DNA of 64,000 nucleotides from assembly GCA_004380135.1 (NCBI GenBank), contig QXCR01000098.1:1-64000 (forward strand). Reading direction: 5' to 3'. The notes under the pieces are model-generated. The model made no database searches and was not told the DNA's origin. It was given only the letters and a program-made list of their open reading frames with translations. Numbering within the stretch: position 1 is the stretch's first letter; the number at the start of each line of letters is the position of its first letter. The translations under genes were made by a program, and so were the position numbers. Below, one piece after another: positions 1 through 10,532 of this stretch. The DNA comes from Stemphylium vesicarium. Its lineage: Eukaryota > Ascomycota > Dothideomycetes > Pleosporales > Pleosporaceae.

Positions 1-502
1 CCTTAATCAAGCGATCAACCTGCATCTCCGTCCCGAGCTCCCCCCCTTTTTTTTTAACTCTTCTTGATCACGACGGTCATGGTTCTGCGATAGACGTATG
101 ATGAAGCGTGTATGTTTGTTGCATGGGATACACTTATACACCACTCTTGGCTAGCGCTGTTAACTTTCGCCCTTTTCTTCTCTCTTCCTCCTCTCTCTTT
201 CTCTCGTATGCAATCTAGCTTTTTGAAACGAATTCACTAACCTGCGAGGAGGAATGTGGAGTAATTTGATTCGCATGGTGATATTGTGCTGCATTCAGAA
301 AAAAAAAACGCAAGCCATCCTGAATTTCATCTCCAAGGGTGAGACGTAACATTGAATATTAATTTTGGTGTCCAGTACTTTCACTACCTTCGTGCGAACA
401 ATTCACACGCATCCACCACAATATATACCGAACCCCGGATAACAGAATGAAAATCACCATCAAAAGCACCAAGTCTTCACCTACTACCACCACCACCACG
501 AC
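1..502. other. gene-free stretch at the left edge
   Basis: No convincing coding sequence was found. The stretch holds a T run (about 46-54), pyrimidine-rich DNA around 170-205 and an A run near 299-308. It lies beyond the 3' end of the minus-strand acyltransferase gene. The open frame starting at 447 is a low-complexity Thr/Pro shadow of that gene. Confidence 0.6.
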
Positions 503-2179
503 TCAAAGCTTAGACCCAGCCACCCCGCGTCCCCCAACCAACCACCCCCCTTCCCTAACCCCCGTCTCAAAAGCCGTCATATCCTCCTCGGCAAGACTAA
601 TCATAACCTCATACACCTCATTCTCCTTGCCTTTCTTGTCTTCCTTGCGCGGCAGGACCACAATCCCGCCCTCGCTGACCCAAGCAGCACGGCGAATGGC
701 CGTAGGCTGCCCGTTCCCGGTGCCGGGGATGCACCACTCGCGGTCCGCGCCCATGTGCTGCCAGCTAGTGATGTAGAGATCTGGGCCATTGGGGAAGGTG
801 AGGACGGCATGCTGGGTGTTGTTGGGCTCGGTGAGGACGCGGTGGAAGTGTGTCTCTACCCAGTCCTCATCGACCTTGTGCACCGAGTCTGAGATTTTGT
901 TGATGAAGGAGAGGAGTTCGGGTAGGTTCCTGTTGGCGTGGAGGGCGGTTGTGGCTGCAGGAGGTAGATGATGTCGAGCGCCTTCTTTTGAATGCCTCCG
1001 CGAAGACTTAGACCCATCTGCATGGCTGCTAGTCTGCTCCCCCAGGGTCCAGGATGGCATCTCGGAAAGCACAAGGTTCCCTAGGTAGTCGGCGGATGAA
1101 AATGGCTCCTGGACGCGCTTGCGCAGGTCCACCACAATTGCAAGCGTCGACTTGGTGTTGCCAGTAGCAATCAGCCGTGGTAGGCGGGCGTGGATGACGT
1201 TAACCCAGATGACGGCCGCTAGAGCTGCGAAGTGAGATACATGCGCATTCTTTGCCTCAGAGGCGGCCTTGCTGAGATCGGTGATGGCTGAGTCGGAGAA
1301 GCGAAACATCTTGGTGATGACCTTGTACGGTGACTTGCGGAGCGGGTTCGATGAGTGCTGTACTATTTCCTCGGAGTGGTTCCTAGAGAGGCCTTTCAAA
1401 GCTTTCCCCATGTGCTGTTCTCGAAGGCTCGGTGCACGTGCTAGGCTGGCAAGTGCAGCTCGAGCGAGGGTTGCATCAGACGCATCCCCATCATCTGCTT
1501 GTTCGATATCAGGCACATGAAGCAGTTTCCATAAGCTCCTTCCATTCAGTGACCTGATGGCCTCGCTCCATACTTGCTGAATCTTCGCATTTCCAGCACC
1601 GTCCGCAATGGCGTGATAGAACCAGACGCTCAGAACCAATCCTCCTGGTACGAACGTCACATGTGTCGCAAAGGCAGGGACTGGGCCTTTCTTTAAGCTA
1701 GTCATTTTCTCAGCGAATGCATCGCCATCATCTAATCCCGGGTGGTGTTTGATCAAATCTGGACAAAAGACTCTTGCGGGAAAGCTTTCAGGTAAAAAGT
1801 TTGTCTTTGCGAGCTCATCATAATCGAAGTCTGGGTTCGTTACCTCATCAAAGCTCATGGTGAAGATTCGGGAGGCTTCCAGATCCAAATCGATTGGGTC
1901 CGGATAGAGTACTTGAAGACGTTCCGGTGATCTGTCCGGCATTCGAACCGTTCCAGCCAAGTAAGGAAACCTGTTCAATACCTCTTTGAAGCCTGTGCGA
2001 AGCGCCTCAATCGCACACTTCGCGTGCTTCAGATCAGGAAAGGAAAAGATGATGTGATAGCGGCCATACACGCGAATGTGTGGTTGTTGATCGAGGAATG
2101 ATAGCTCAAGCTCTTTTTGATTGTTGATTCGTGGGATCAACCGACGCTGCGATGCTGTGTAGCTTACTACTTCTTGCAT
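503..2179 (-). CDS. BAHD / transferase-family acyltransferase (TRI101-like fold)
   Basis: This is a predicted cytosolic acyl-CoA-dependent O-acyltransferase of the fungal transferase family (PF02458), the group that includes trichothecene 3-O-acetyltransferase-like proteins. The general-base motif HxxxD appears as HAIADG at about residues 189-194, after the usual RFPYLAG segment. The C-terminal half ends with a GxGQPxxIRRA stretch in place of the plant DFGWG motif. The start at 2179 (MQEVVSYTAS) is chosen because the family normally begins just before the first beta strand. The frame is open for another 71 codons upstream, but that part looks unrelated. The length of 558 residues is somewhat long. 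The segment around 975-1050 is odd: another frame reads LAAMQMGLSLRGGIQK, which resembles the family better than the main frame, so a missed intron or local frame error is possible. The natural substrate cannot be inferred. Confidence 0.78.
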   Translation of the reverse strand: MQEVVSYTASQRRLIPRINNQKELELSFLDQQPHIRVYGRYHIIFSFPDLKHAKCAIEALRTGFKEVLNRFPYLAGTVRMPDRSPERLQVLYPDPIDLDLEASRIFTMSFDEVTNPDFDYDELAKTNFLPESFPARVFCPDLIKHHPGLDDGDAFAEKMTSLKKGPVPAFATHVTFVPGGLVLSVWFYHAIADGAGNAKIQQVWSEAIRSLNGRSLWKLLHVPDIEQADDGDASDATLARAALASLARAPSLREQHMGKALKGLSRNHSEEIVQHSSNPLRKSPYKVITKMFRFSDSAITDLSKAASEAKNAHVSHFAALAAVIWVNVIHARLPRLIATGNTKSTLAIVVDLRKRVQEPFSSADYLGNLVLSEMPSWTLGEQTSSHADGSKSSRRHSKEGARHHLPPAATTALHANRNLPELLSFINKISDSVHKVDEDWVETHFHRVLTEPNNTQHAVLTFPNGPDLYITSWQHMGADREWCIPGTGNGQPTAIRRAAWVSEGGIVVLPRKEDKKGKENEVYEVMISLAEEDMTAFETGVREGGWLVGGRGVAGSKL

Positions 2180-2568
2180 GATGTCGTGTTCGTGTTCGTG
2201 TTCGAGTAATTTCAATGTATGTCGTGGTCGTATGCAATCGGATAACCAAATATTAGTCGTGGCGGCTTCGAAGAAGCAAGAGAAGAATATAAAGACCCAC
2301 CGAGTAAAGGCCATGGCAGCACGCTGTGGTGAGAGACGTGAATGCATAATGTTGGGTCTGGCGTTGTCAATGAGCACTGCGACAATGGACACACAGTGAG
2401 ATTGTCACTAAAAAGCACATTGCTGCGTTGTTCGAGTGACGGCAGAATTGCACACGGTTTCTGGGTCCGACCAAACGAGAGCATCTAGAGAGGGCCGCCA
2501 CCCGTCGGAACTGTTTGTCGGGTCCGTGAACTGGTTCGCATGCGGCGATCGGTGGTACATGCTCAGTC
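2180..2568. promoter_or_regulatory. upstream region of the acyltransferase / 3' region of the NMT1-like gene
   Basis: This is 389 bp between two minus-strand genes. It should hold the acyltransferase promoter and the terminator of the NMT1-like gene. No clear TATA box or conserved motif was recognised. Confidence 0.45.
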
Positions 2569-3625
2569 CTAGCTCCGCTCGAGTCCGATCATGGCCGTTT
2601 GGTCGATCTCCTCACCCAACACACCGGCTTTCTGAAGTATACCAACAGTCTTATCGACGACTGCTTTGTCGACACCCTTGACGTCGTTCGCAAATTGCAC
2701 AGTCTTTAGCCATTCCCTGGCATCTTCCTCGGAATAATCAAGCTTAGTGCTGATGTAGCGAACAGCCTCTTCCTGATTCTCTTCAAAATGTTTGATGCCT
2801 TTGTTGATCTTGTCCATTACATCCTCAAGCTCTGCTGTGAAGACGGGCTTGGTGGGGTTGGGACCTGAGCTCCAGTTCTTTGGGTTCAAGAGGTGGTTTG
2901 CGGCGACAATTTTCCATGAAGACCAGGGCGTGTAGATGTCGCCGATGCGCTTGATCTCGCCGTTGTCGTAGTAGCGCTTCGAGGTGAAGTGCTCCCACAT
3001 GAAGAAGTCGGCTGTGCCGTCGTTGACGCCATCGCGGAGATTTGCGAATGTGTTTAAGACCTCGACAGGAAACGGAGGGCTGCCGGATGGGGTATCAAGC
3101 CAAGCCTGCTGGTCTGCTAAAACGAAGCTCATAACATAGCTACCGCTGCCGATCCTCGACACGCCCACCTTTTTGCCCTTCAAGTCTTGGATGCCCTTCA
3201 GCTCATCGCGTCGCGCCCCTGTCGAGATGGCCCAGCAGAGCGGTGTCTCTACATAGGTGCCCACCACACTGAAGCCAGCGTCTTTCTTGGCCGCCTGAGC
3301 TTTGCCTAGCGCAGCGATCCAGCCTTCGGTGAGGCCCACACCAATATCGATCTCGTCGGCTTGCAGGGCTGTAACCATGTGGCCGGTACCAGATGGGAAA
3401 GGCAGAAGCCTCGCATCGAGCCCGTGGTGCTTTTTCGCGAATTCGAGCGGTGTTGAGAAGTGTTCTGCCATGGTAAGCGTTGTGCGTTGTATGAAGTATC
3501 TCCAACTTACCAGGCACGAAGCCGATGCGTAACGGAGCCATGGTCGCGGTATATATCGCGAAATTGCGGATAGGCTTTAGTGTTGGCGATGATGCGAGGC
3601 GCGCAAGTCGCAGTGTACGGAGCAT
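2569..3625 (-). CDS. NMT1/THI5-like substrate-binding-fold protein (Ca3427-like)
   Basis: Two exons (3625-3511 and 3464-2569) flank a 46-bp intron with donor gtaagt and acceptor ggcag. Splicing restores the segment APLRIGFVPEHFSTPLEFAK. The product is 336 residues. It has the type-2 periplasmic binding fold of the NMT1/THI5-like superfamily, closest in layout to the Candida Ca3427-like group: a central GSGSYVM loop and a TADFFMWEHF segment in the ligand cleft. The first 28 residues (MLRTLRLARLASSPTLKPIR and following) are rich in Arg, Ser and Leu, with no acidic residue, like a mitochondrial presequence. The inner Met29 (MAPLRIGF) could serve as an alternative cytosolic start. It lacks features specific to the thiamine-pyrimidine synthase Thi5, so a role in thiamine synthesis should not be assumed. 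It is divergent from the monooxygenase gene to the right. Confidence 0.85.
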
Positions 3626-4005
3626 TGCTTGTCACTCTGGCTATGGGTAAAAGCAAAAGGTCGCGAGTCTTGACGGTCTAATATACTTAAACTTCAGACC
3701 GGCAAAAGTCGAGCGTTAAGAGGGGTAGTGGTGATGATCTCGCGATAAGTTCATGGAGCCGCGGGCCCGCGGGCACCACGGGTGATGCAGCTAGCCTCGT
3801 CTAGTTCCGAGATCATTCCGACGGGCTCCGAACATCGCTGTTTAGCAGCACCCCATTAATCACGTCGTCATCTGATTCCACCATTTCCTTCCCATGTTAT
3901 CATCTAGACTTTTTGTTTATACTGTACACAGATGCCGTTTTTTTCTCATTCATTCGTCTGTCATCACTAGATTTATCGCGCTCCTTCGCCACCAATCGCA
4001 ACGTT
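3626..4005. promoter_or_regulatory. divergent promoter region with a GC palindrome
   Basis: This 380-bp interval separates the NMT1-like gene (minus) and the monooxygenase (plus), so it should carry both promoters. It contains the perfect 14-bp palindrome CCGCGGGCCCGCGG at 3759-3772. The inverted CGG half-sites are the kind bound by Zn2Cys6 regulators, but no binding is shown. Confidence 0.5.
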
Positions 4006-5499
4006 ATGCGTTCCAACGAAAGAACATCACTCAAAGCAAGGAAAGTGGCCGTAGTAGGCGCAGGCCCATCAGGTATAGTGGCAGCAAAGTACTTGAGAGC
4101 CGAGAAAGCATTCGACAAGATCGTCTTGTTTGAACAAAGATGTCGAGCTGGAGGTATATGGATTTACACGGGCGACCAGAGAGACGAAAACCTCTTCTCC
4201 ATCCCGCAAACCGATCCCAATAAAGACGTTCAGAAACCAGAATGGCAATCCAAACAAAGCGTCGGCAATACGGATATTGACACCAATGTCATCAACACAT
4301 CATCCAAGCTCCCCTCTTTCCTATCCCCCATGTACGAAAAGCTAGAAACGAATATCCCCCGCGGCTTAATGGGCTTCCAAGACCAAGACTGGCCGTCCTC
4401 GAGCCAGCTCTTTCCCACGCATGACACAGTGTTGAATTACATTGAAGAATGCTCCGCCGACGTACAGGATCTAGTGCAATATTGCACTCAAGTCTCAGAC
4501 ATTGTGCCCGTATCACCACATTCCAACGCTACAGCTTGGACAGTCACGACCACGAACTTGTTGACCGAAGAATCCACCTCCGAGGAATTCGACGCCGTGA
4601 TCGTAGCAAACGGACACTTCATCGTTCCTTACATCCCGCATATTTCAGGGATAGAAGACTGGGCAAAGAGGTATCCGGATGCGATCAGCCACTCGAAATA
4701 CTATCGCCGCCCAGAGGACTTTTCGGGGAAAAAGGTAATCGTAGTAGGAAACTCGGCTTCCGGAGCAGATATAAGCGCGCAGATAGCGGCTCACTGTAGC
4801 CTTCCGCTTCTCTGGTCCTCACGCTCTGAATCCCTCTTCAGCGCAACCCACGGCGCCGCCTCCGCCTCGCCAACTCGCCAGCAAGTCCCGCCGATATCAA
4901 CTTTCCTGCCTGAATCCCGGGGCGTGCGCTTCACAGACGGCGCAGAAGCGCACGACATAGACGCTGTGGTGTTTGCAACGGGGTATTTCTACAGCTTACC
5001 TTTCTTATCCCGGGTCGAACCACCGTTGATAACAACGGGTGAGCGTGTAAACCATACGTACAAGCACCTCTTCTTCTCTCCGCAACCTAGTCTCAGCTTT
5101 CTCGCGCTAAATCAACGCGTCATTCCGTTCCCCATCGCAGAAGCACAGGCCGCAGTTCTCGCGCGCTTTTACGCTGGCCGTCTATCTCTACCTTCTCATG
5201 TCGAAATGGAAAAGTGGGAACAAAGCGTTATAGATGAGATGGGCGATGGGAAGAACTTCCACCTTTTGCCGTTCCCCAAGGATGCAGAGTACATCAATGA
5301 GATGAGTGCTTGGGCCATGTCGGCGGGGAAAAAGGGCAAAGCGCCGCCTGTTTGGGGGGAGTGGGAGTGCTGGTGCCGAGAGCGATTTCCGAGGATTAGG
5401 CAGGCGTTTGGGGCCTTGGGCGAAAAGAGGAAAGATGTCAAGAGTTTGGAAGAGCTGGGATTTGACTTTGAGGAGTATGTGAGGGAGATGGAGAAGTAG
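4006..5499 (+). CDS. flavin-containing monooxygenase
   Basis: A single-exon gene for a 497-residue FAD- and NADPH-dependent monooxygenase of the FMO type. The N-terminal Rossmann motif VAVVGAGPSG binds FAD and is followed by an ERxxxAGGxW-like segment (FEQRCRAGGIW). A second nucleotide site, VIVVGNSASG, lies near residue 245 for NADPH. The FMO signature is represented by SHSKYYR, and the FATGY motif lies in the second half. The start at 4006 (MRSNERTSL) puts the FAD motif about 15 residues from the N-terminus, as is usual. The frame is open upstream to 3913, but that part looks like leader. Such enzymes oxygenate soft nucleophiles (N or S) in detoxification or secondary metabolism. No biosynthetic backbone gene is nearby, so the substrate is unknown. 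Confidence 0.9.
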   Translation: MRSNERTSLKARKVAVVGAGPSGIVAAKYLRAEKAFDKIVLFEQRCRAGGIWIYTGDQRDENLFSIPQTDPNKDVQKPEWQSKQSVGNTDIDTNVINTSSKLPSFLSPMYEKLETNIPRGLMGFQDQDWPSSSQLFPTHDTVLNYIEECSADVQDLVQYCTQVSDIVPVSPHSNATAWTVTTTNLLTEESTSEEFDAVIVANGHFIVPYIPHISGIEDWAKRYPDAISHSKYYRRPEDFSGKKVIVVGNSASGADISAQIAAHCSLPLLWSSRSESLFSATHGAASASPTRQQVPPISTFLPESRGVRFTDGAEAHDIDAVVFATGYFYSLPFLSRVEPPLITTGERVNHTYKHLFFSPQPSLSFLALNQRVIPFPIAEAQAAVLARFYAGRLSLPSHVEMEKWEQSVIDEMGDGKNFHLLPFPKDAEYINEMSAWAMSAGKKGKAPPVWGEWECWCRERFPRIRQAFGALGEKRKDVKSLEELGFDFEEYVREMEK

Positions 5500-6128
5500 A
5501 AAGAGGAGACGGGAAAATGACATCGACTACAAATCACAACGCTTGAAAGCGAGGAAGGGGAATAGTTTTCCTTGAGATCAGCCATGGTTCTGCTCTCATT
5601 TACCCATCATTTGAATCTGCTTGCATCCTTGTAGAGCCAGCCTGAACATGCACTTGCGAACCACTCACTCCACAGCTTCTGAGATTCGAAGCGACACGCT
5701 GAAATCGAGGGTGCCCCAGACTGTAAACCTGCCCAGAGTAGCGTCCGGTAATTATATTAGCATGGCTTCGAACAATATGCAACCTACCGACGGGCTTATA
5801 GCTACTATTGGCCTGGGTTGATGCACTAGGGGCGAGTAAGTGCGGAGAAATATTGCAGAGTTGATGGCGGTTTAATCTACTTACACCTCCGTGTCGGAAT
5901 AGGTGTAGCAGGACGGCTAGTACCGCGCGCATGCTCAGATCTACGCGTAACTAGTGCAACCGTTACCACATCGACCCTGCACACCACTACCTCGAACCCG
6001 GGGTAAATAACAGATCGCCGTGCTAGTCCTCAACCAAGATACTAAGCTACGCAGGCTATAAGAAGCGTTCTTGTCGCACGTAATGTCAACCGTAGCAAGC
6101 AAAGTGACGACTTCCACATCCCCACGCA
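5500..6128. other. intergenic, promoter side of the acetyl xylan esterase
   Basis: No coding sequence was recognised. One GGCTAG (the GGCTAR form bound by XlnR/Xyr1 regulators) occurs at 5915-5920, about 210 bp before the esterase start. A single hexamer is weak evidence. Confidence 0.5.
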
Positions 6129-7061
6129 ATGCTCGCCTCCACCCTCCCGCTGCTCTTCGCAGCCTTCGCCTCCGCACAACTCACCTCCAAACTGACCGAG
6201 ATCAGCGACTTCGGACCCAACCCCCGCAATGCATCCATGTACATATATGTACCTGCCAATCTCCCCGCCAACCCACCCATCCTCGTCTCACCCCACTGGT
6301 GCCACGGGACCGCGCAACAAGTCTTCGACTACCGGCCCTGGGCCTCTCTGGGCGACGAATACGGCTTCATTTCCATCTACCCGAACGTGACGTCCGCAAG
6401 CACAGATCAATGCTGGGACGTCAGCAGCACGGAGTCGCTGACGCACAACGGCGGAGGCGACGCACTAAGCATTGTATCCATGGTACGCTGGACACTGGAA
6501 AAGTACCACGCCGACGCATCCCGCGTCTTCGTCACAGGTACGAGTTCAGGCGCCATGATGACCAACGTGCTCATCGGCAGCTATCCGGACGTATTCGCGG
6601 CGGGGAGCGCATGGGCCGGTGTCCCGTTTGGCTGTTTCGCCGGCGACGGGTACGGCGTATGGAACGATGCGTGTGCGCGGGGTCAAATCATCAGGACGGG
6701 GGATCAGTGGGCGGCGCTGGTAAGGAATGCGTACCCGTCGTATCGTGGGTTCCGCCCGAAGTTCCAGACTCTGCATGGTACGGATGATACGGTGCTGTAT
6801 GCGCAGAACTTTAGGGAGCAGATTAAGCAGTGGACGAGTGTGCTGGGGGTTAGTCAGAAGCCTACGCAGATTACGGAGGATGTGCCGTTTGAGGGCTGGA
6901 CACGTTTTAGGTATGGGGAGGTTTTTGAGGCGTTCGAGGCTAAGGGGGTTACGCATGATATTCCGCCGGATGCGGATACGGTTATGGAGTTTTTTGATTT
7001 GAAGTGCAGTGGGCTGAGCTGCTACTCGCGGCCTAGGACGGGGAATGGCACGGTTTCTTGA
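6129..7061 (+). CDS. axeA: secreted acetyl xylan esterase, CE1 family
   Basis: A 310-residue secreted serine esterase of carbohydrate esterase family 1 (PHB-depolymerase-like fold). It removes O-acetyl groups from xylan. The first 17 residues (MLASTLPLLFAAFASAQ) are a signal peptide. The nucleophile motif is GTSSG with Ser139. Asp219 or Asp220 in LHGTDD and His276 in GVTHD complete the expected triad. The length and the single-domain layout without a CBM1 match fungal AxeA-type enzymes. It is the first of several side-chain-removing polysaccharide enzymes in the next 13 kb. A feruloyl esterase activity is possible in this fold, but the sequence style is that of acetyl xylan esterases. Confidence 0.9.
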   Translation: MLASTLPLLFAAFASAQLTSKLTEISDFGPNPRNASMYIYVPANLPANPPILVSPHWCHGTAQQVFDYRPWASLGDEYGFISIYPNVTSASTDQCWDVSSTESLTHNGGGDALSIVSMVRWTLEKYHADASRVFVTGTSSGAMMTNVLIGSYPDVFAAGSAWAGVPFGCFAGDGYGVWNDACARGQIIRTGDQWAALVRNAYPSYRGFRPKFQTLHGTDDTVLYAQNFREQIKQWTSVLGVSQKPTQITEDVPFEGWTRFRYGEVFEAFEAKGVTHDIPPDADTVMEFFDLKCSGLSCYSRPRTGNGTVS

Positions 7062-8090
7062 TGATGAAGTTGTGGAATGCGCATGTCTTGAAGTCGGTTG
7101 ATAGCATCGTTGAACTCAGGCTTTGGAGTACTTTTGAAATTGAGATGCTCACGGACCCTTGGTTAATGCTTTTCATTCGAAGTCTCCGCATGGCCTGGGA
7201 TGTGTGAAAGTTTGACCTCGGAGTACCACCAACACGATAGACCACCCTGACGAATGCCACGTATCGACGAGAAAAGACTGTGGAACTATTACAAGAGCGG
7301 GGAGGTCTCCAAGACCTGGAAAGATATGATGGCTCGCCGCCTTGCGATTATCAATGTAGTAGTGCGAAAAGACATTGCTTACTGGATGCAGATCTAGTGG
7401 GGTTGGGTCGGGTCAACATGACGTCGTTCGCGTTACTCCCCTCGACTTCCTCCTAACAACCCACTTTGTCTTCATTTTGGAACCATCGTCGACATCGAGC
7501 TTTTAGTGACAGTGCTAGAACTTTGCATCCATGGGAACCGTGAATAGTGGTCCATGATACTAGCTAGCGCAAGGTCTCTGGCTAATTGTCGAGTCACCAA
7601 TAGTCCGGAAGAGGTCTCATCCTCGCTCGCCTCCAAGCCGGGCAACCACAACCGCATTATCCCGTAGAAAGCAAGAGCTTGGGGCTGAGGATAGACATGT
7701 GCGGGGTACAGCGAGGTCAAGCTTTTGTAAGTTCCGTTTTTGTAAAAGATGCATCATCATGGTGCATATATTATTCCCCGAGGCTAAATACAACAGGGTG
7801 TTGTACGGTCGTACTTCGGTTACAGCACGATGCAGAACATTGAGTGACGCGGCTAGGATCTGCAACGGCGAAGCAAAGAACAAATGCGGGGGATTCCACG
7901 CTATTTACGACACAGTAACTCAATGGTACGAGGGTTATGTCCGGGCATAATGCAATCCATCAATGACAGTACAGACAGATGTGGGTCGTCCCCTTGTAGG
8001 TTTGTATATATACAGAGCATATTTTGAGATATTTGTAGCTCACGCTTGGTCGATTTGAATAAGTTTGTCGACAAAAGTCGCGCCGTCACG
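7062..8090. promoter_or_regulatory. upstream region of the GH95 fucosidase with GGCTAR boxes and TATA box
   Basis: No coding sequence was recognised in about 1 kb. Three GGCTAR-type hexamers lie on the plus strand: GGCTAA at 7580-7585, GGCTAAA at 7782-7788 and GGCTAG at 7851-7856. GGCTAAA is the published XlnR consensus. A TATATATA element at 8005-8012 lies 79 bp before the GH95 start codon. Regulation by an XlnR ortholog is inference. Confidence 0.55.
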
Positions 8091-10532
8091 ATGTTCATCG
8101 CAGCTTCTGTCTCCGCGCTTATTGGGTTCCCGCTGTTGGCGGTAGCTGAGAATAGCACACGACTCTGGTATACCGGACCTGCTGAGTCCAGCGCTTGGAC
8201 AGATGCCCTTCCTATCGGTAACGGCCGACTTGGCGCGATGGTATTTGGAATGCCGGTGGAAGAGCGTATACAACTCAACGAAGAGACCGTTTGGTCGGGG
8301 GGGCCGAGAGACCGAGTAAACCAAAACAGCTCCCAAACAGTTTCCGAGGTTCGAGATCTGCTGGCACAAGGCGACGCCGGTGGTGCGCAAAAGCTTGCCA
8401 ATCTGGGTATGATGGGAACGCCACAGACTTGCAGAAACTACCAGACACTGGGAGACATTGAAATCTTTTTCGACGGAACGGATGAATTCGACAACACAAC
8501 TTATGAACGCTGGCTAGATCTAGAGACTGCTGTCACCGGTGTAAGGTTCCAGGTCAACGATACTTTGTACGAGCGGGAGATGTTCATTTCAGAACCTGAT
8601 GACGTTTTTGTGCATCGCTTGCAAGCGACCGGAGATGGGAAGATGTCGTTCCAGATACGCGTACATCGTCCTAAGGAAGGCTTGAATGAGGCATCTGACA
8701 AGGATTGGAACGCAAAAGGATGGACGTACATGACTGGGGCAACCGGCGGCGTTCAACCAATAGTGTTTACCACCGCCTTGGCTATCGAGTCGGATGGCCA
8801 TGTCAATACCCTTGGCGAGTTCATCATTGTGGAGAATGCTACCGAAGCGACCGCGTTCTTCGCGGCAGCGACTTCGTACCGCCATAACGATACCAGAGCA
8901 GCCGTGGAAAACACCATAGATCAGGCTCGACAGTATTCCTACGAAGAGCTTCGTCAGCGCCATATTGACGACTACGCATCCTTGTACAAAGCCAGCGTAC
9001 TGAATCTGAGCGGATCAGACATCAAGGCAAGCAGCCTTCCTACTAATGAACGTATCAACGCGACTCGCGATGGCGCTACCGACCCCGGAATGGTGGCTTT
9101 GGCATACAACTACGGCCGCTATCTTTTGATCGGCTCTTCGCGTGCCGGAAACCTACCTTCAAACCTCCAAGGAATCTGGAACGAGGAATTCGACCCCCAG
9201 TGGGGCTCCAAATATACTGTCAACATTAACACACAGATGAACTATTGGCCTGCAGAAGTCACTAGTCTGTCCAGTTTACATGCACCTCTCTTCGATCACC
9301 TAGCTCTTATGCGCAAGGATGGCATGCATACAGCGCGTATAATGTACAACGCCTCGGGGTGGATGAGTCATCACAACACTGATCTATGGGGTGATACTGC
9401 ACCTGTCGATCGCTACCTACCGGCCACATACTGGACGCTATCGTCCGGCTGGCTAGTCACCCACATACTAGAGCACTACTGGTATACTGGCGACAAGAGC
9501 TTCCTAGCTACAAACTTGCACATCGTATCCGGAGCCATCGAATTTTATCTCGACACCCTCCAGCCCTTCAGTATCAACGGAACCGACTATCTAGTCACGA
9601 ACCCATCCGTATCCCCAGAAAACACTTACGTGGGCCCAGACGGAAAGTCTTACAACTTCGACACCGCACCGACATGCGATGTCGAGGTTCTTAACGAACT
9701 ATTCACGAATTACCTTGGTGCCGTCGCAACGCTCGGAAACTCGTCTGTCAACTCCACATTCCTAACACGCATCCGCGATACCCAGGCAAAGCTGCCACCG
9801 TACCAGTATTCGCATCGCTACCCGGGCACGCTCCAGGAATGGATGGAAGACTACAAGCAAGCCGAGCCGGGCCATCGTCACGTCTCGCATCTCTACGCTC
9901 TCTACCCCGGAACTCAGATCCTACCACCAGGGGCCCCGGGCTACGATGCAAAGCTGTTCAATGCCGCTGCAGCTACACTTGAAGACCGTCTCTCCCACAA
10001 CGGTGCAGGAACGGGCTGGTCGCGCGCTTGGACGATCAACTGGTATGCGCGTCTACAGAATAGCACGGCCCTCGCGGAAAACACATTTCAGTTCTTCAAC
10101 ACTAGTGTGTACAACAACTTGATGGATGTCAATGAGGGCGTGTTCCAGATCGATGGCAATCTGGGGTTTGTTAGCGGCGTCGCTGAGGCGCTACTGCAGT
10201 CGCATATTGTGGATGAAGAGGGTGTGAGGGAGGTTTGGCTGCTGCCCGTGTTGCCTGAAGTATGGAGTGAGGGTTCAGTGAATGGGCTTGTAGCCAGAGG
10301 CGGTTTCGTCTTCGATCTTGAGTGGTCAGGTGGGAAAATCACGCATGTGAAGATGGTAAGCCGGGTTGGTGGGCCCGTTGTGGTGAAGTATGGTAATGGC
10401 GGAGCTATCAATGGCACAGCGGTCGAAGAAGCAGGGGCTGAGTCTAGAGGCTTGCAGGCATCGTCTGACGGTCGTATGAGACTGGAGACTCTAGCGGGAG
10501 AAGTCAAGGAGTTTGACTTCGATGGATTGTAG
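8091..10532 (+). CDS. secreted GH95 alpha-L-fucosidase
   Basis: A single-exon gene for an 813-residue enzyme of glycoside hydrolase family 95, which releases alpha-1,2-L-fucose (or L-galactose) from xyloglucan side chains by inversion. Translation from 8091 gives a signal peptide (MFIAASVSALIGFPLLAVAE) directly before the family N-terminal domain (RLWYTGPA, LPIGNGRLGAMVFG). The frame is open a little further 5' but without an ATG. Motifs: NINTQMNYWPAE near residue 378 with two active-site Asn, SPEN with the likely general acid Glu510, HRHVSHLYALYPG, and QIDGNLG with Asp688. The length matches Aspergillus AfcA-type enzymes (about 810). A TATA box lies 79 bp upstream. Confidence 0.93.
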   Translation: MFIAASVSALIGFPLLAVAENSTRLWYTGPAESSAWTDALPIGNGRLGAMVFGMPVEERIQLNEETVWSGGPRDRVNQNSSQTVSEVRDLLAQGDAGGAQKLANLGMMGTPQTCRNYQTLGDIEIFFDGTDEFDNTTYERWLDLETAVTGVRFQVNDTLYEREMFISEPDDVFVHRLQATGDGKMSFQIRVHRPKEGLNEASDKDWNAKGWTYMTGATGGVQPIVFTTALAIESDGHVNTLGEFIIVENATEATAFFAAATSYRHNDTRAAVENTIDQARQYSYEELRQRHIDDYASLYKASVLNLSGSDIKASSLPTNERINATRDGATDPGMVALAYNYGRYLLIGSSRAGNLPSNLQGIWNEEFDPQWGSKYTVNINTQMNYWPAEVTSLSSLHAPLFDHLALMRKDGMHTARIMYNASGWMSHHNTDLWGDTAPVDRYLPATYWTLSSGWLVTHILEHYWYTGDKSFLATNLHIVSGAIEFYLDTLQPFSINGTDYLVTNPSVSPENTYVGPDGKSYNFDTAPTCDVEVLNELFTNYLGAVATLGNSSVNSTFLTRIRDTQAKLPPYQYSHRYPGTLQEWMEDYKQAEPGHRHVSHLYALYPGTQILPPGAPGYDAKLFNAAAATLEDRLSHNGAGTGWSRAWTINWYARLQNSTALAENTFQFFNTSVYNNLMDVNEGVFQIDGNLGFVSGVAEALLQSHIVDEEGVREVWLLPVLPEVWSEGSVNGLVARGGFVFDLEWSGGKITHVKMVSRVGGPVVVKYGNGGAINGTAVEEAGAESRGLQASSDGRMRLETLAGEVKEFDFDGL

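Noticed and set aside
975..1050. Certain frameshift in the acyltransferase gene
   Set aside because: Another frame looks family-like for about 16 residues, but the main frame is open throughout and its C-terminal part is good, so a definite lesion cannot be claimed.
2569..3625. Thiamine pyrimidine synthase Thi5/NMT1
   Set aside because: The fold is NMT1-like, but the sequence style is that of Ca3427-like binding proteins, without Thi5-specific features.
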